28,045 nucleotides of DNA from an uncultured Bacteroidales bacterium (GTDB taxonomy: Bacteria > Bacteroidota > Bacteroidia > Bacteroidales > UBA932). A program made the translations under genes and the position numbers. This document shows, piece by piece, positions 6,153 through 14,434 of the stretch (positions are counted from its first letter, which is position 1; each line of letters opens with the position of its first letter). The DNA lies in contig CALBPX010000075.1 in the NCBI GenBank assembly GCA_937899055.1, positions 1-28,045 on the forward strand, in the 5' to 3' direction. The notes under the pieces are model-generated. The model was not told where the DNA came from and ran no database searches. It saw only the letters and a list, made by a program, of their open reading frames with translations.

Positions 6153-7226
6153 ATGAGCAAGGGAAAGATTCTTCTTACGGGAGCCGCCGGTTACATAGGT
6201 TCACATACTTGGGTAGAACTCTGCAACGCAGGATATGAGGTTGTGGGAGTTGACAATTTCTACAATTCGGAAAGAGATGTAGTAGAACGCATAGAAAAAA
6301 TTCTCGGACGTCCGGTTCTGTTTGAGGAGACGGACTGCTCCTGCCCGGAAAGCTTCGGCAAGGTGTTCCAAAAGCATCAGGATATTGTAGGGGCCGTGCA
6401 TTTTGCTGCATGCAAGGCAGTTGGAGAAAGCATAGAAAAGCCCCTGATGTATTACCGCAACAACATTGTTTCTCTACTGAACCTGATAACCCTGATGAAA
6501 GACAAGGCCCTGAAGGCCAACATCGTATTCTCCTCGTCCTGCACGGTTTACGGCCAGCCGGACAAGGAACATCTGCCAATAGCGGAGAACGCTCCTCTGA
6601 AAAGAAGCCTGTCGCCGTACGGAAAGAGCAAGCAGATGGCAGAAGAAATTCTTTCGGACAGCGTTGTGGCCTATCCTCAGATGAAGGTTTGTGCTCTGCG
6701 ATATTTTAATCCTATAGGGGCTCATCCTTCTGCCCTGATAGGCGAGCTTCCGAGGGGCGTGCCTCAGAATCTGGTGCCGTTTGTAACCCAGACCGCTGCC
6801 GGAATCAGAGACCATCTGAATGTCTTCGGCAACGATTACAACACTCCTGACGGAAGCTGCATCAGAGACTATATCTATGTAGTGGATCTGGCAAAGGCTC
6901 ATGTAAAGGCTATAGACAAGCTCCTCAGCAACTGTATTTCCAAGGCTGAGGACGAACCCACATATACAGAAGCTGCAAAGACGGGCCGCTGGTTCATCTA
7001 CAACCTTGGAACCGGCAAAGGATTAAGCGTTCTGGAACTTGTGAACGGGTTCATTAAAGCTACGGGAGTGGATCTTCCCTACCAGATTGCTCCCCGCCGC
7101 CAGGGAGATATTGAGCAAGTATGGGCAGACCCCAAGAAGGCCGAACTGGAACTTGGATGGAAGGCCGACACCCCCATTGAGGATGTTCTCCGCTCAGCCT
7201 GGAACTGGCAGAAAACCCTCAAATAG
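6153..7226 (+). CDS. galE: UDP-glucose 4-epimerase
   Basis: A 357-residue short-chain dehydrogenase/reductase that interconverts UDP-glucose and UDP-galactose with tightly bound NAD, supplying galactose for envelope polysaccharides and clearing galactose through the Leloir pathway. The NAD-binding Rossmann motif is G10-AAG13-YIG16. The active site shows SSSCTVYG (127-134) and Y156-GKS-K160. NPIGAHPSALIGE and RDYIYVVDLAKAH are typical GalE stretches. It is slightly longer than the usual 338-345 residues, with a small insertion near residues 270-285. Its stop codon abuts the stop of the convergent TonB-like gene with no base between. Confidence 0.95.
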   Translation: MSKGKILLTGAAGYIGSHTWVELCNAGYEVVGVDNFYNSERDVVERIEKILGRPVLFEETDCSCPESFGKVFQKHQDIVGAVHFAACKAVGESIEKPLMYYRNNIVSLLNLITLMKDKALKANIVFSSSCTVYGQPDKEHLPIAENAPLKRSLSPYGKSKQMAEEILSDSVVAYPQMKVCALRYFNPIGAHPSALIGELPRGVPQNLVPFVTQTAAGIRDHLNVFGNDYNTPDGSCIRDYIYVVDLAKAHVKAIDKLLSNCISKAEDEPTYTEAAKTGRWFIYNLGTGKGLSVLELVNGFIKATGVDLPYQIAPRRQGDIEQVWADPKKAELELGWKADTPIEDVLRSAWNWQKTLK

Positions 7227-7997
7227 CTATTGGGCAATAAATCTGTAAGTTATCTGGCCTATCTGAGGCTCCGGAGCAATATCGCTCTTGGAGAATCTTG
7301 AACGTTTTGCTGCATCAAGGGCTGCGCTGCGTATGCATTGGTCCGGAACGCTTGCGCCATCCAATACGGCGGCTTTCTGCACATAGCCGTTCCGTCCTAC
7401 AAAAATCTGAATGGTTACATCTCCGCCGCCGCGGCATTTATAAACTGGTATCGGGAGCGAAAATGCCCGCCGCCCGTCCAGAGCCCAGCTGAGCACGCTC
7501 GGGCCTGTGTAAGGCTTTGTTTCGCTCTTTTCCTGGGCATTTTCATCGGGCACGGACAAGTTGTCCGCCCCATCTGGAATCTCCATTTTTGCGGCCTCTT
7601 TTATGCGGTTCTGGAGGTCTTGGGCATCTTTGTAGAGTCTGTCGGCGTCTGTATTGCGGTCGTCTTTGAGCTGGCTGCTGCGGTTTACGGCCACTGCCCT
7701 GTAGGTTGTAACGGGGCGTCCGGCCAGCTGGTCCTCCAACTGGGCCTTGGCAAGGGCTTTGATTTCTTCCTGGAGCCGCTCTTCCTCAGCAATCTTTTTC
7801 TTGTATATCTGGCCTTCGGAATCGGTGACAAAGGAAATTTCTCCCTTGGTTACCGTAGATATGGAAACTATCAGAAGGACAATTATCAGCAGAAGATGGA
7901 AAATGACAGTGATGTAGATTCCGGCGCGGCGGCTCAGGCGGTCTGTTCTTTCAAACCGCTCAAGGTCGTCGTCCGTTATCGTTTTCCGGTCTGCCAT
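7227..7997 (-). CDS. TonB-like envelope protein
   Basis: A 256-residue protein with a cytoplasmic N-terminus, one membrane helix at about 27-49, a predicted coiled coil (about 60-95), a charged, glutamine- and lysine-rich periplasmic stretch (100-165) and a C-terminal TonB/TolA-like domain at about 190-256 (GGDVTIQIFVGRNGYVQKA, then QCIRSAALDAAKRSRF). This is the layout of energy-transducing TonB family proteins, although the periplasmic arm lacks the proline-lysine repeats of classic TonB. The start codon overlaps the udk stop (TAATG), so it ends the asnS-udk transcript. It could pair with the ExbB/ExbD genes about 4 kb away or with another set; that is inference. Confidence 0.72.
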   Translation of the reverse strand: MADRKTITDDDLERFERTDRLSRRAGIYITVIFHLLLIIVLLIVSISTVTKGEISFVTDSEGQIYKKKIAEEERLQEEIKALAKAQLEDQLAGRPVTTYRAVAVNRSSQLKDDRNTDADRLYKDAQDLQNRIKEAAKMEIPDGADNLSVPDENAQEKSETKPYTGPSVLSWALDGRRAFSLPIPVYKCRGGGDVTIQIFVGRNGYVQKAAVLDGASVPDQCIRSAALDAAKRSRFSKSDIAPEPQIGQITYRFIAQ

Positions 7998-8620
7998 TAT
8001 TCTCCCTTGGTCAGCAGGGCCTTTTCTATTGTTGCTATGAGTACGCTGATAGCCACACGGTTATGACCGCCCTGCGGAACTATGATGTCTGCATATCGCT
8101 TGCTGGGCTCTATGAACTGCAAGTGCATGGGCTTTACGGTTTCCTGATAGCGTTTGAGTACCTGCTGGATGGTCTTTCCGCGCTCTTCGATATCGCGCTG
8201 GATTACCCTTCCGAGCCTGTCGTCGGCATCGGCATCCACAAATATCAGGATGTCGAACATCTTCCTCAGCTCCTCGTTGGTAAAAATCAGGATGCCCTCT
8301 ACGATTATGATGGTGGCGGGCTCTACATGAACAGTCTCGGTCTTTGACCTTGAGCAGGTTACATAGGAATAAACCGGAGACTCTATGGCCTGTCCGCTGC
8401 GCAGTTTCCGCATATGGGAGTTGAGCAGGTCCCAATCTATGGAGTTGGGGTGGTCAAAGTTGTTTACGGCCTTCTGTTCCGGAGTCAAGTGACTGCTATC
8501 TTTGTAATACGAATCCTGGGATATCACAGCCACATCTTCTTCCTTGAGGAAGTTCCTGAGTTTTCTTACTACGGTTGTCTTGCCGGAACCAGTTCCGCCG
8601 GCTATTCCTATTATCAGCAT
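7997..8620 (-). CDS. udk: Uridine kinase
   Basis: A 207-residue cytosolic kinase that phosphorylates uridine and cytidine for pyrimidine salvage. The Walker A loop GGTGSGKT is at residues 8-15. Further family landmarks are SQDSYYKD, FDHPNSIDWDLL, the lid region RLGRVIQRDIEERGKT, and FIEPSKRYADIIVPQGG near the C-terminus. Length is normal for the family. It lies 32 bases downstream of asnS and overlaps the TonB-like gene by one base. Confidence 0.96.
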   Translation of the reverse strand: MLIIGIAGGTGSGKTTVVRKLRNFLKEEDVAVISQDSYYKDSSHLTPEQKAVNNFDHPNSIDWDLLNSHMRKLRSGQAIESPVYSYVTCSRSKTETVHVEPATIIIVEGILIFTNEELRKMFDILIFVDADADDRLGRVIQRDIEERGKTIQQVLKRYQETVKPMHLQFIEPSKRYADIIVPQGGHNRVAISVLIATIEKALLTKGE

Positions 8621-8652
8621 TGTATTTTTGTATTATGTTTATTGTCAGGCTC

Positions 8653-10050
8653 TTAAAACTCCGCATTCTTAGGTGTGCGAGGGAACGGAATCACATCGCG
8701 GATGTTCTGCATTCCGGTAACGAACAGCAGCAGGCGCTCAAAGCCCAGGCCAAATCCTGCATGAGGGCAGGTTCCCCAGCGGCGGGTATCCAGATACCAC
8801 CAGAGGTTGGTGGTGTCCATGTTGAGTTCCCCTATGCGCTGCATTATCTTTTCGTATGAAGATTCCCTCTCGCTTCCGCCTATGATTTCTCCAATCTTCG
8901 GAAAGAGGACATCCATTCCGCGGACGGTCTTGCCGTCGTCGTTCTGCTTCATGTAAAAGGCCTTGATGTCCTTTGGAAAATCGGTGAGTATTACCGGCTT
9001 GCCAAAATGCTTTTCTACAAGGTACCTTTCGTGCTCGCTCTGGAGGTCGGTGCCCCAGTGAACCGGAAACTCAAACTTTTCGCCGCTCTTTTCCAGAATT
9101 TCTACGGCCTCCGTGTAAGTTACTCTCTGGAAGGAAATTCCCACTACGCTTCTGAGGCGTTCTATTAGGCCTTTGTCAAACATGTCGTTGAGGAACTGGA
9201 GGTCTTCCATGCAGTTGTCAAGAGCGTACTGAACAAGGTACTTGATAAAGTCCTCGGCAAGCTCCATGTTGTCAAAATTGTCGTAAAAGGCCATCTCTGG
9301 CTCTATCATCCAGAACTCCGCAAGATGTCTGGGAGTGTTGGAATTTTCTGCACGGAAGGTAGGCCCGAAGGTATATATCTTTCCAAGGGCCGTGGCTCCC
9401 AGTTCGCCTTCAAGCTGGCCGCTTACGGTAAGGGCGGTCTGCTTGCCAAAAAAGTCTGTAGAAAAATCCACGTTGCCGGTTTCTTTGTCTATAGGAATGT
9501 TCTTCAGGTCCATAGTGGTAACCTGGAACATCTCTCCCGCACCCTCGCAGTCGCTCTCGGTAATCAGCGGAGTATGAAGGTAAAAGAAACCGTGCTCGTT
9601 AAAGTATTTGTGAATGGCAAAAGCCATGGCGTTGCGGATTCTCATGACGCAGCCGAAAGTGTTGGTCCTCATCCTTATATGGGCTATATCGCGGAGGAAC
9701 TCCATAGAATGGCCCTTCTTCTGAAGAGGATAGTCGGCAGGGTCTGCCTTGCCGTAAATCTCTATGGTATCTGCCTGAACCTCAACACTCTGCCCCTTGC
9801 CCATACTTTCCACCAACTTGCCCTTTACGCAAAGGCAGGCTCCGGTGGTAATGTCCTTGAGCTGATCCTCGGAAAACTTAGCCCCGTCGCAGACTATCTG
9901 CATATTGCGTATGGTGCTTCCATCGTTGAGGGCAATGAAAGACACGTTCTTGTTACCTCTTTTTGTTCTTACCCAACCTTTTACGGTTACATCGCATCCC
10001 GGCTGCTGGTCAAAGAGTTCCCGGATGCTTTTGCGAGTAAATTCACCCAT
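8653..10050 (-). CDS. asnS: Asparaginyl-tRNA synthetase
   Basis: A 465-residue class IIb aminoacyl-tRNA synthetase that charges tRNA-Asn. The N-terminal OB-fold (about 15-110, VTVKGWVRTKRGNKNVSF) binds the anticodon. The class II core shows FRAENSNTPRHLAEFWMIEPE (motif 2 region) and GFGLGFERLLLFVTG (motif 3) with IRDVIPFPR at the end. AsnS is preferred over AspS by overall length and by the Asn-type motif 2 and C-terminal sequence. It follows the phosphatase/esterase gene after 28 bases and has an unusually good ribosome binding site for this phylum. Confidence 0.96.
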   Translation of the reverse strand: MGEFTRKSIRELFDQQPGCDVTVKGWVRTKRGNKNVSFIALNDGSTIRNMQIVCDGAKFSEDQLKDITTGACLCVKGKLVESMGKGQSVEVQADTIEIYGKADPADYPLQKKGHSMEFLRDIAHIRMRTNTFGCVMRIRNAMAFAIHKYFNEHGFFYLHTPLITESDCEGAGEMFQVTTMDLKNIPIDKETGNVDFSTDFFGKQTALTVSGQLEGELGATALGKIYTFGPTFRAENSNTPRHLAEFWMIEPEMAFYDNFDNMELAEDFIKYLVQYALDNCMEDLQFLNDMFDKGLIERLRSVVGISFQRVTYTEAVEILEKSGEKFEFPVHWGTDLQSEHERYLVEKHFGKPVILTDFPKDIKAFYMKQNDDGKTVRGMDVLFPKIGEIIGGSERESSYEKIMQRIGELNMDTTNLWWYLDTRRWGTCPHAGFGLGFERLLLFVTGMQNIRDVIPFPRTPKNAEF

Positions 10051-10057
10051 AGTGTAA

Positions 10058-10065
10058 TCTCCTTT
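10058..10065 (-). promoter_or_regulatory. Shine-Dalgarno sequence of asnS
   Basis: On the minus strand AAAGGAGA ends 7 bases before the asnS ATG. Most genes in this window have no such site, as is normal for Bacteroidetes, so this one stands out and supports the asnS start at 10050. Confidence 0.6.
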
Positions 10066-10078
10066 ATATCAATCTTTT

Positions 10079-12001
10079 TTATCGCGATAATTGTTTTACA
10101 TATTTTTCAATTGCGCCGGCCCAGATCTTGTAGCCGTCCTTTGTGACATGCAGGCCGTCTCTGGTAATGTCCGGGTTCAGCACCTGCTCGGAGGAGGGAA
10201 GACTGAGGTCCTGAGGCCCGCCGGTCAAAAACAGCGGATACAGATTTATGAAGGTTACCTTTTCCTGCTTTGCCATCTTTTCCAGCTTGGCGTTAATCTC
10301 GGAGAACATGGCGGTTTTGCCGGTAAGCAGGCGATAACGCTTAAAGCTCTCATTTATAGGCAGAAGGCTCTGAAGATATATCTTGGTCTTGGGGCTTTCG
10401 GCCTTGATTCTGCGTACAACGCCCATGATTCCGTTGGCTATTGAGTCTGCCGTGAGGTTGTGGCTCACATCGTTTGCTCCGGACATAAAGAATATGGCCT
10501 TGGGCTGGCCTGGAAGTATCTGGTCCAGACGAGCGTCTATGCCGCCGAATGTATCGCCCACAATGCCGCGGTTACGGATGGCTCCGCCCTTCTTCTGCAG
10601 CTTGGCCTGAACTTCCGGGAAATAAGTTTCCCACCGTCCGCCTTCGGTCAGGGAGTTGCCCAAAAATACTATGTCGTTGGAAGTTATGGGGCTTTCTTTG
10701 TCAAATATGGCCTTGCGCCTGTAGTAATAGTCCGTATAAGGGACTACGGCTCCCATGGCCTTCATAATGTTCTTGGGAATGTCCGTGTTGTCTATCCTTC
10801 CGGCAAACATGGGACTGCCGGCTCCTACGGCAAATACCGGAACATATACTCCCGTATGGCTGCGGGTTGTCCAGCCTATGAGGGCCTGCTTGCTCAGGGT
10901 GTCCAGAACCTCCCTTGTCATGTAGGTTTCTGCGGTAATTTCTTCCTGAGTGAATTTCTTCATAGCCTCATCCAGCACCGCCGGCTTATAGACATAGCCC
11001 TTGCGACCCAGGCCCAGACCTCCGGTTTCGTGGTCGGCGGTAACAACTATCAGAGTTTCGTCCGGATGCTGCTTGTAGAACTCGTAGGCAACCTTGATTG
11101 CTTCGTCCATGTCTATGGTCTCCAGAATGGTTCCTGCTGCGTCATTGGCATGGGCGGCCCAGTCTATCTTACCACCTTCTGCCATAATGAAGAACCCCTT
11201 ACCGGAAGGCTCGTAGAGATAGTCTATGGCAGACTCCACAACCTGAGCCAGGGTCAGGTCATCAGGCTTGCGGTCTATTACGTATGGCAGTATCTTGTCT
11301 TTGCGGTCTGCCTTCTGGAAAAGTATGAGCTTGTCCGCCGTCTTTTTGGCCTTGTACTCGTCCAACCCGTAAGCCACCGTGTATCCGTATTTTGCAACTT
11401 TATCGTAAATCTGCTTTTCAGGGTCCTGAATGTCCTTTGCCGCAGCTCCCTGGAACCCACCGCCGCCAAAGAAGTCAAAACCGCTCTCCGGAAGTTCCAT
11501 AGCCAAAGGAAAGTAGTTGTTGCGCCTGATGTTGTGCCCAAAGAACCCGGCAGGAGTTGCATGGTCTATGGTAACGCTGGTCATTATGCCAATCTTGTAG
11601 CCCAAATCCTTGAGCTTATAGGTTATCTGATATACCGATATGCTGTCCGGATAAATTCCTACGGTGTTGTTGTTGGTCTTTATGCCGGAAGCCAAAGCCG
11701 TAGCCGCAGCAGATGAACAGGTTATGATATTTGAAGCAGAATAAGTTGTTGCCATTCCAAGAACCGGAAACTGAGTGAACTGCAGAGGTTCGCTTCCCAT
11801 CTTCCCCTGCTTGTGGGCAAGGTAAGCCTCCGTAAGAGCCACGTGCGAAAAGCCCATTCCATCGCCGATGAAAAGGAATACATACTTTGCCTTCTGAGGT
11901 TCTTTGCCCTCAGATGGAGCCTGTGCAAAAGAAGCTGATACAAAAAGAATTGCGGCAAACAAACACACCGCCCCTTTCAAAAATGAAAATCTGTTCTTCA
12001 T
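10079..12001 (-). CDS. Alkaline phosphatase fused to an SGNH/GDSL hydrolase
   Basis: A 640-residue secreted protein with a signal peptide (residues 1-26, cleavage near SFAQA). Residues 38-400 form an alkaline phosphatase: D47 in GDGMG, the nucleophile region T94-C-S96-S-AAATA, TIDHATP (144-150), E275-GGKID280-WAAH284, TADHETGG (321-328) and H382. Residues 440-640 form an SGNH hydrolase with all blocks: GNSLT with S450, RGIVGDT, SGAND with N510, and D615-GLH618. Both active sites therefore look complete, except that Cys95 stands where E. coli PhoA has Asp101. The natural reading is release of phosphate from monoesters together with ester or acetyl removal from the same or related substrates in the periplasm or outside. 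It precedes asnS by 28 bases and has its own -7 box upstream. Substrates are unknown. Confidence 0.88.
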   Translation of the reverse strand: MKNRFSFLKGAVCLFAAILFVSASFAQAPSEGKEPQKAKYVFLFIGDGMGFSHVALTEAYLAHKQGKMGSEPLQFTQFPVLGMATTYSASNIITCSSAAATALASGIKTNNNTVGIYPDSISVYQITYKLKDLGYKIGIMTSVTIDHATPAGFFGHNIRRNNYFPLAMELPESGFDFFGGGGFQGAAAKDIQDPEKQIYDKVAKYGYTVAYGLDEYKAKKTADKLILFQKADRKDKILPYVIDRKPDDLTLAQVVESAIDYLYEPSGKGFFIMAEGGKIDWAAHANDAAGTILETIDMDEAIKVAYEFYKQHPDETLIVVTADHETGGLGLGRKGYVYKPAVLDEAMKKFTQEEITAETYMTREVLDTLSKQALIGWTTRSHTGVYVPVFAVGAGSPMFAGRIDNTDIPKNIMKAMGAVVPYTDYYYRRKAIFDKESPITSNDIVFLGNSLTEGGRWETYFPEVQAKLQKKGGAIRNRGIVGDTFGGIDARLDQILPGQPKAIFFMSGANDVSHNLTADSIANGIMGVVRRIKAESPKTKIYLQSLLPINESFKRYRLLTGKTAMFSEINAKLEKMAKQEKVTFINLYPLFLTGGPQDLSLPSSEQVLNPDITRDGLHVTKDGYKIWAGAIEKYVKQLSR

Positions 12002-12021
12002 AACGCTGTCTATTTAACCTC

Positions 12022-12029
12022 CAAATTTA
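12022..12029 (-). promoter_or_regulatory. -7 box for the phosphatase/esterase gene
   Basis: TAAATTTG on the minus strand, a perfect TAnnTTTG, 20 bases before the ATG and downstream of the exbD terminator. The -33 box is not clear. Confidence 0.4.
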
Positions 12030-12072
12030 CAAATTATTTACATTCGGCTTAAGAATTCTTCCGGGGAATATC

Positions 12073-12107
12073 AAAAAAAAAGGGAGCGGCCACTCGGTCA
12101 CTCCCTC
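12073..12107 (-). terminator. Rho-independent terminator of the exbB-exbD operon
   Basis: On the minus strand a stem starting AGGGAG and closing with CTCCCT, with a partly paired interior, is followed by nine T residues. It lies about 20 bases after the stop of the last exbD gene and before the phosphatase promoter, so it separates the two transcription units. Confidence 0.85.
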
Positions 12108-12127
12108 TGATTTTTTGCTCCTTGAGA

Positions 12128-12601
12128 TTAGTTTGCAGCTTCCCTCTGACGGGCAACATACATAATCTTGAGGGCGGAACAACGTCTGAGTTCCTGTTTG
12201 ATATCCGTGATGATACCCATGCGGACATTCTCGTCAGCCTTGATTGCAACGGTCATTGCTTCTCTCTCGCCCTCGGAGATTGACTCTCTTTCGGCAGCGA
12301 TAAAGTCGCGGATTTCGTTTACAGTCTTGTAGGAGTCGTTCAGCTGGATTCGGGAATCCGTTCCGTACTGAGCCTGCTTTGAAGGAATAGGAGAACCTAC
12401 ATAGATGTAGGAAGTCAGGTCCTTTCTCTCAAGCTTGACATTCTCGGTTGCTCCAGGAAGTTTAACCTGAACCAACTTGTCTGTCTGACGGAAGGATGTA
12501 GATATCATAAAGAAGAACAGGAGCATAAACACGATATCCGGAAGGGATGCAGTGCTTATCGCAGGTGCTTGCTTTTTGCCGCTTTTTCTAAATCTTCCCA
12601 T
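12128..12601 (-). CDS. ExbD/TolR family biopolymer transport protein (second copy)
   Basis: A 157-residue inner-membrane protein with one N-terminal helix (about 20-38, LPDIVFMLLFFFMI) carrying the conserved proton-path aspartate D22, followed by a periplasmic domain. With ExbB it forms the proton-driven motor that powers TonB-dependent outer-membrane uptake. It is the last gene of the exbB cluster and follows the first exbD after 12 bases. It is shorter than the first copy, and its tail (about 125-157) is basic. Two unequal ExbD proteins in one cluster are common in Bacteroidetes. Confidence 0.9.
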   Translation of the reverse strand: MGRFRKSGKKQAPAISTASLPDIVFMLLFFFMISTSFRQTDKLVQVKLPGATENVKLERKDLTSYIYVGSPIPSKQAQYGTDSRIQLNDSYKTVNEIRDFIAAERESISEGEREAMTVAIKADENVRMGIITDIKQELRRCSALKIMYVARQREAAN

Positions 12602-12607
12602 TATGAT

Positions 12608-12615
12608 ACCTCCTT
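12608..12615 (-). promoter_or_regulatory. Strong Shine-Dalgarno of the second exbD
   Basis: On the minus strand AAGGAGGT, a full match to the canonical anti-Shine-Dalgarno complement, ends 6 bases before the ATG at 12601 and overlaps the stop codon of the preceding exbD. It fixes the start codon and is rare for this phylum, in which such sites are usually absent. Confidence 0.7.
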
Positions 12616-13192
12616 ATTTTTTGCCTTTGACATCCTTAGGCTCTGCCTCGGAGATATTCTGAGGTATAGCCTCTTTGACGATTTTCTGTTGAGCATCGCC
12701 CAACTGTGCGTATTTCTTGCCGTAACGCTGGGTAGAGAACTGGTCTCTCATTTCGTTGATTGCTCTCACAATCTCGTTCTGGACCTGAATGTACGTATTG
12801 TACAAGGTTCCCTTGTCGTTCTGCAGAGAAACAACACCTTTGGATACCGGATAATTCCCAAGACCCTGGATGCTCTTGATTTCCTTTTCAGGCATGTTAG
12901 GATCATCGTTAGGGTTGGTCAGGAATTCTACTATCTTATCCTTTATCTGGCTTACGTCTGTAGGCGAACTGCCAACCATAATCTTGTCCTGTGAATTGAT
13001 CTTCACAACAACAATGTTCCTACGGTTGATCTTTATGTCATCCTGCTTCTGATCCTGCTCGGGCATGGGAGGAAGTTTCCTCGGAATACCTTTGTCCACA
13101 TCCATAGTAGTGGTAATCAGGAAGAACACCAAAAGCAAGAATGCTATGTCGGCCTGACTTGAAGCATTGATATCGGGTGTCTTTTTAGCCAT
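12614..13192 (-). CDS. ExbD/TolR family biopolymer transport protein (first copy)
   Basis: A 192-residue protein with a short cytoplasmic start, one membrane helix (about 13-31, QADIAFLLLVFFLITTT) with the conserved aspartate D15, and a long polar periplasmic domain. The domain contains a stretch of about 40 residues (85-125) rich in Asp, Pro and Asn that is absent from the second copy, and a lysine-rich tail. It lies 12 bases after the 4-TM protein gene. Part of the proton-driven ExbB-ExbD motor. Confidence 0.9.
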   Translation of the reverse strand: MAKKTPDINASSQADIAFLLLVFFLITTTMDVDKGIPRKLPPMPEQDQKQDDIKINRRNIVVVKINSQDKIMVGSSPTDVSQIKDKIVEFLTNPNDDPNMPEKEIKSIQGLGNYPVSKGVVSLQNDKGTLYNTYIQVQNEIVRAINEMRDQFSTQRYGKKYAQLGDAQQKIVKEAIPQNISEAEPKDVKGKK

Positions 13193-13204
13193 TCTGATTT
13201 ACTA

Positions 13205-13618
13205 TTAAGATCTTTTCTTTAAAAAACTTCCGAAGATTGTAGCAAGTATGGCCACAACCAGCAGGATTATTGACATGATCAGGACAGTGTCCGTCATCTT
13301 GAGGACAAAGTGTGTCGGCTTCTCAACGCTGGGTGAAAGTGAAACTTCATTTCCAGAAGCCAGCAGGAATGAAATAAGCAACACACCTACAAAGAAGACA
13401 ATGCCTATCAGAGTCTTCTTTCCTCCCCTTCCGCTACGGTAGAGTATCGGCATGAATATAGCCAGCAAAATACCGATTGCCAAAAGGATATAAGCCCAAT
13501 TGAGCAACGGAGATACCATTGTATCATCGCCGGTTCCCTTATTGGTAAACAAGAAAATCAGGCCAATTACAACGGATATTGCAAGGAGGATGTAAAGTAT
13601 GAGTTTTGATTTTTTCAT
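13205..13618 (-). CDS. Four-helix membrane protein of the exbB cluster
   Basis: A 137-residue protein made almost wholly of membrane helices at about 5-25, 38-58, 68-88 and 108-132, with short basic loops (RSGRGGKK between helices 2 and 3) and a KKRS tail. It has no motif I can tie to an enzyme. Its place between exbB and exbD, with gaps of 9 and 12 bases, suggests that it is an accessory part of the ExbB-ExbD complex or assists its assembly. A protein of this type in this position is, as far as I recall, frequent in Bacteroidales and not functionally described. Confidence 0.75.
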   Translation of the reverse strand: MKKSKLILYILLAISVVIGLIFLFTNKGTGDDTMVSPLLNWAYILLAIGILLAIFMPILYRSGRGGKKTLIGIVFFVGVLLISFLLASGNEVSLSPSVEKPTHFVLKMTDTVLIMSIILLVVAILATIFGSFLKKRS

Positions 13619-13627
13619 TTCGTGTTG

Positions 13628-14434
13628 TTATTTCTTGTTGTATTTGGTGAGGATATCTACAAAGCTGATAGAAGCGTCTTCCATTGAGTTTACAAGGGAG
13701 TCGATCTTAGCAACAATGATATTGTAGAAAATCTGAAGGATAACAGCAACGATCAAACCTGCAATGGTTGTGATCAAAGCCACCTTGATACCACCTGCTA
13801 CAACGGTTGGAGAAATATCACCGGCTGCCTCAATAGCGTCGAATGCACCAACCATACCAACTACTGTTCCCAAGAATCCCAACATAGGAGCAAGGGCTAT
13901 GAACAGAGCAATCCATGAAAGTCCGCTTTCGAGCTGGCCCATCTGAACACCACCGTAAGCAGTAACGTTCTTTTCAACGCTCTCAAGACCTTCGTCTGCA
14001 TGGAGAAGACCCTGATAGAAAATGGAAGCAACAGGACCCTTGGTGTTGCGGCAAAGTTCCTTTGCCTTTTCTACACCGCCCTCGTTGAGAGCATCCTCTA
14101 TGTTAGCAAGAAGTTTCTTGGTGTTTGTTGTTGCGCTGAAGAGGTAAATGATCCTCTCTATGGCAACTGCCAAACCAAGGATGAGACAGAGAACAACCCA
14201 TACCATGAATGCAGGACCACCTTCTATGAACTTGGTCTTAATCTGCTGGTACAGAGGTTTGTCAGACTTCTGGTTGAAAATGTTCTCATCAGCCGGAGCC
14301 GGAGCTGCTTGTTCAGGAGCCGGAGCTACCTGCTCAGTTGCGTTCTCGTCGGTCTGCTGATCCTGAGCTACTGCGTTCTGGGCAGTCAGGGCCATAACAC
14401 CGGCAACTGCCAAAAACATGAAAAGTTTTTTCAT
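13628..14434 (-). CDS. ExbB/TolQ/MotA family proton channel protein
   Basis: A 268-residue protein. The start is placed at 14434 (MKKLFMFLAVAGVMALTAQ), because the 10 upstream residues would sit in front of a good signal peptide. Signal peptide 1-23, a Pro/Ala/Glu-rich linker (35-50), helix 1 at 73-96 with AIERIIYL, a cytoplasmic helical domain (100-165), helix 2 at 172-198 (GLSWIALFIALAPMLGFLGT) and helix 3 at 213-240. Helices 2 and 3 form the proton path with ExbD. The cleavable signal plus linker is a Bacteroidetes-type extension not present in E. coli ExbB. First gene of a four-gene unit ended by the terminator near 12073. Confidence 0.92.
   Translation of the reverse strand: MKKLFMFLAVAGVMALTAQNAVAQDQQTDENATEQVAPAPEQAAPAPADENIFNQKSDKPLYQQIKTKFIEGGPAFMVWVVLCLILGLAVAIERIIYLFSATTNTKKLLANIEDALNEGGVEKAKELCRNTKGPVASIFYQGLLHADEGLESVEKNVTAYGGVQMGQLESGLSWIALFIALAPMLGFLGTVVGMVGAFDAIEAAGDISPTVVAGGIKVALITTIAGLIVAVILQIFYNIIVAKIDSLVNSMEDASISFVDILTKYNKK

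Noticed and set aside
10079..10090. Perfect palindrome TTATCGCGATAA at the phosphatase stop codon
   Set aside because: It encodes the last residues and stop, is followed by A residues and not T residues in the direction of transcription, and is too short to call a terminator or an operator.
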